A model generated the notes under the pieces. It saw only the letters and a program-made list of their open reading frames with translations. It did not search any database and had not been told where the DNA came from. Shown here one piece after another: positions 61,911 to 62,000 of a DNA stretch of 62,000 nucleotides. This stretch comes from Acanthaster planci (lineage: Eukaryota; Echinodermata; Asteroidea; Valvatida; Acanthasteridae). Positions within the stretch are counted from its first letter, which is position 1, and each line of letters opens with the position of its first letter. A program made the translations under genes and the position numbers. Location: NCBI RefSeq assembly GCF_001949145.1, contig NW_019091510.1, positions 21,793 to 83,792 on the forward strand, in the 5' to 3' direction.

Positions 61911-62000
61911 CAACTGTTCACAGAGATGAATGTTGTTACATGTTGTTGTTTGAGTCTGTTGGTATTCCCCTATGACAGTCCACTCCGAAAACAAAACCAG

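Noticed and set aside
1-62000. CRISPR arrays, bacterial operons, prophage
   Set aside because: The window is eukaryotic, with introns and metazoan genes. The tandem repeats lack CRISPR spacing.

Overview
This is a nuclear genomic window from an animal. Its genes are split into short exons by long GT-AG introns. Two of them, a 13-exon BBS4 and an ACP7-type purple acid phosphatase, are recognisable metazoan families. The intergenic and intronic DNA is packed with small transposon-derived repeats and with the palindromic motif TACATGTA, and there is one run of N. A marine invertebrate, most likely a deuterostome such as an echinoderm or lancelet, fits gene style and repeat content. That placement is inference; nothing here fixes the species.

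Layout. 1-823: a tandem repeat of about 220 bp running off the left edge. 824-7142: no recognisable gene, one Tc1/mariner-like MITE (4252-4680). 7143-8681 (+): a 512-codon uninterrupted reading frame of unknown function, probably the coding part of a terminal exon. 8682-14936: no gene recognised. 15087-19172 (-): a cathepsin B-like gene whose nucleophile cysteine is replaced by serine and whose reading frame appears broken. 20153-22897 (-): a decayed non-LTR retrotransposon with endonuclease and reverse-transcriptase remnants, abutted by a small terminal-inverted-repeat element (22898-23110). 24631-25625: a 1-kb near-symmetrical palindrome ending about 270 bp before the BBS4 start codon.

25896-43768 (+): the complete coding sequence of BBS4, 13 coding exons and 505 codons. 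All junction phases agree, and the 912-N gap lies inside intron 4 without removing an exon. 43769-49394: intergenic, with three palindromic elements. 49395-61429 (+): ACP7-like secreted purple acid phosphatase, eight coding exons, missing only the C-terminal exon(s), which lie beyond the right edge. A piggyBac-like TTAA-flanked element sits in its last visible intron.

BBS4 is a cilium/BBSome gene. The phosphatase and the cathepsin B-like protein are secretory or lysosomal types. Nothing in the window ties the genes into one pathway. The most unusual material is the density and variety of inverted-repeat elements, the long palindrome next to BBS4, the catalytically dead cathepsin B-like locus, and the unrecognised 512-residue protein.
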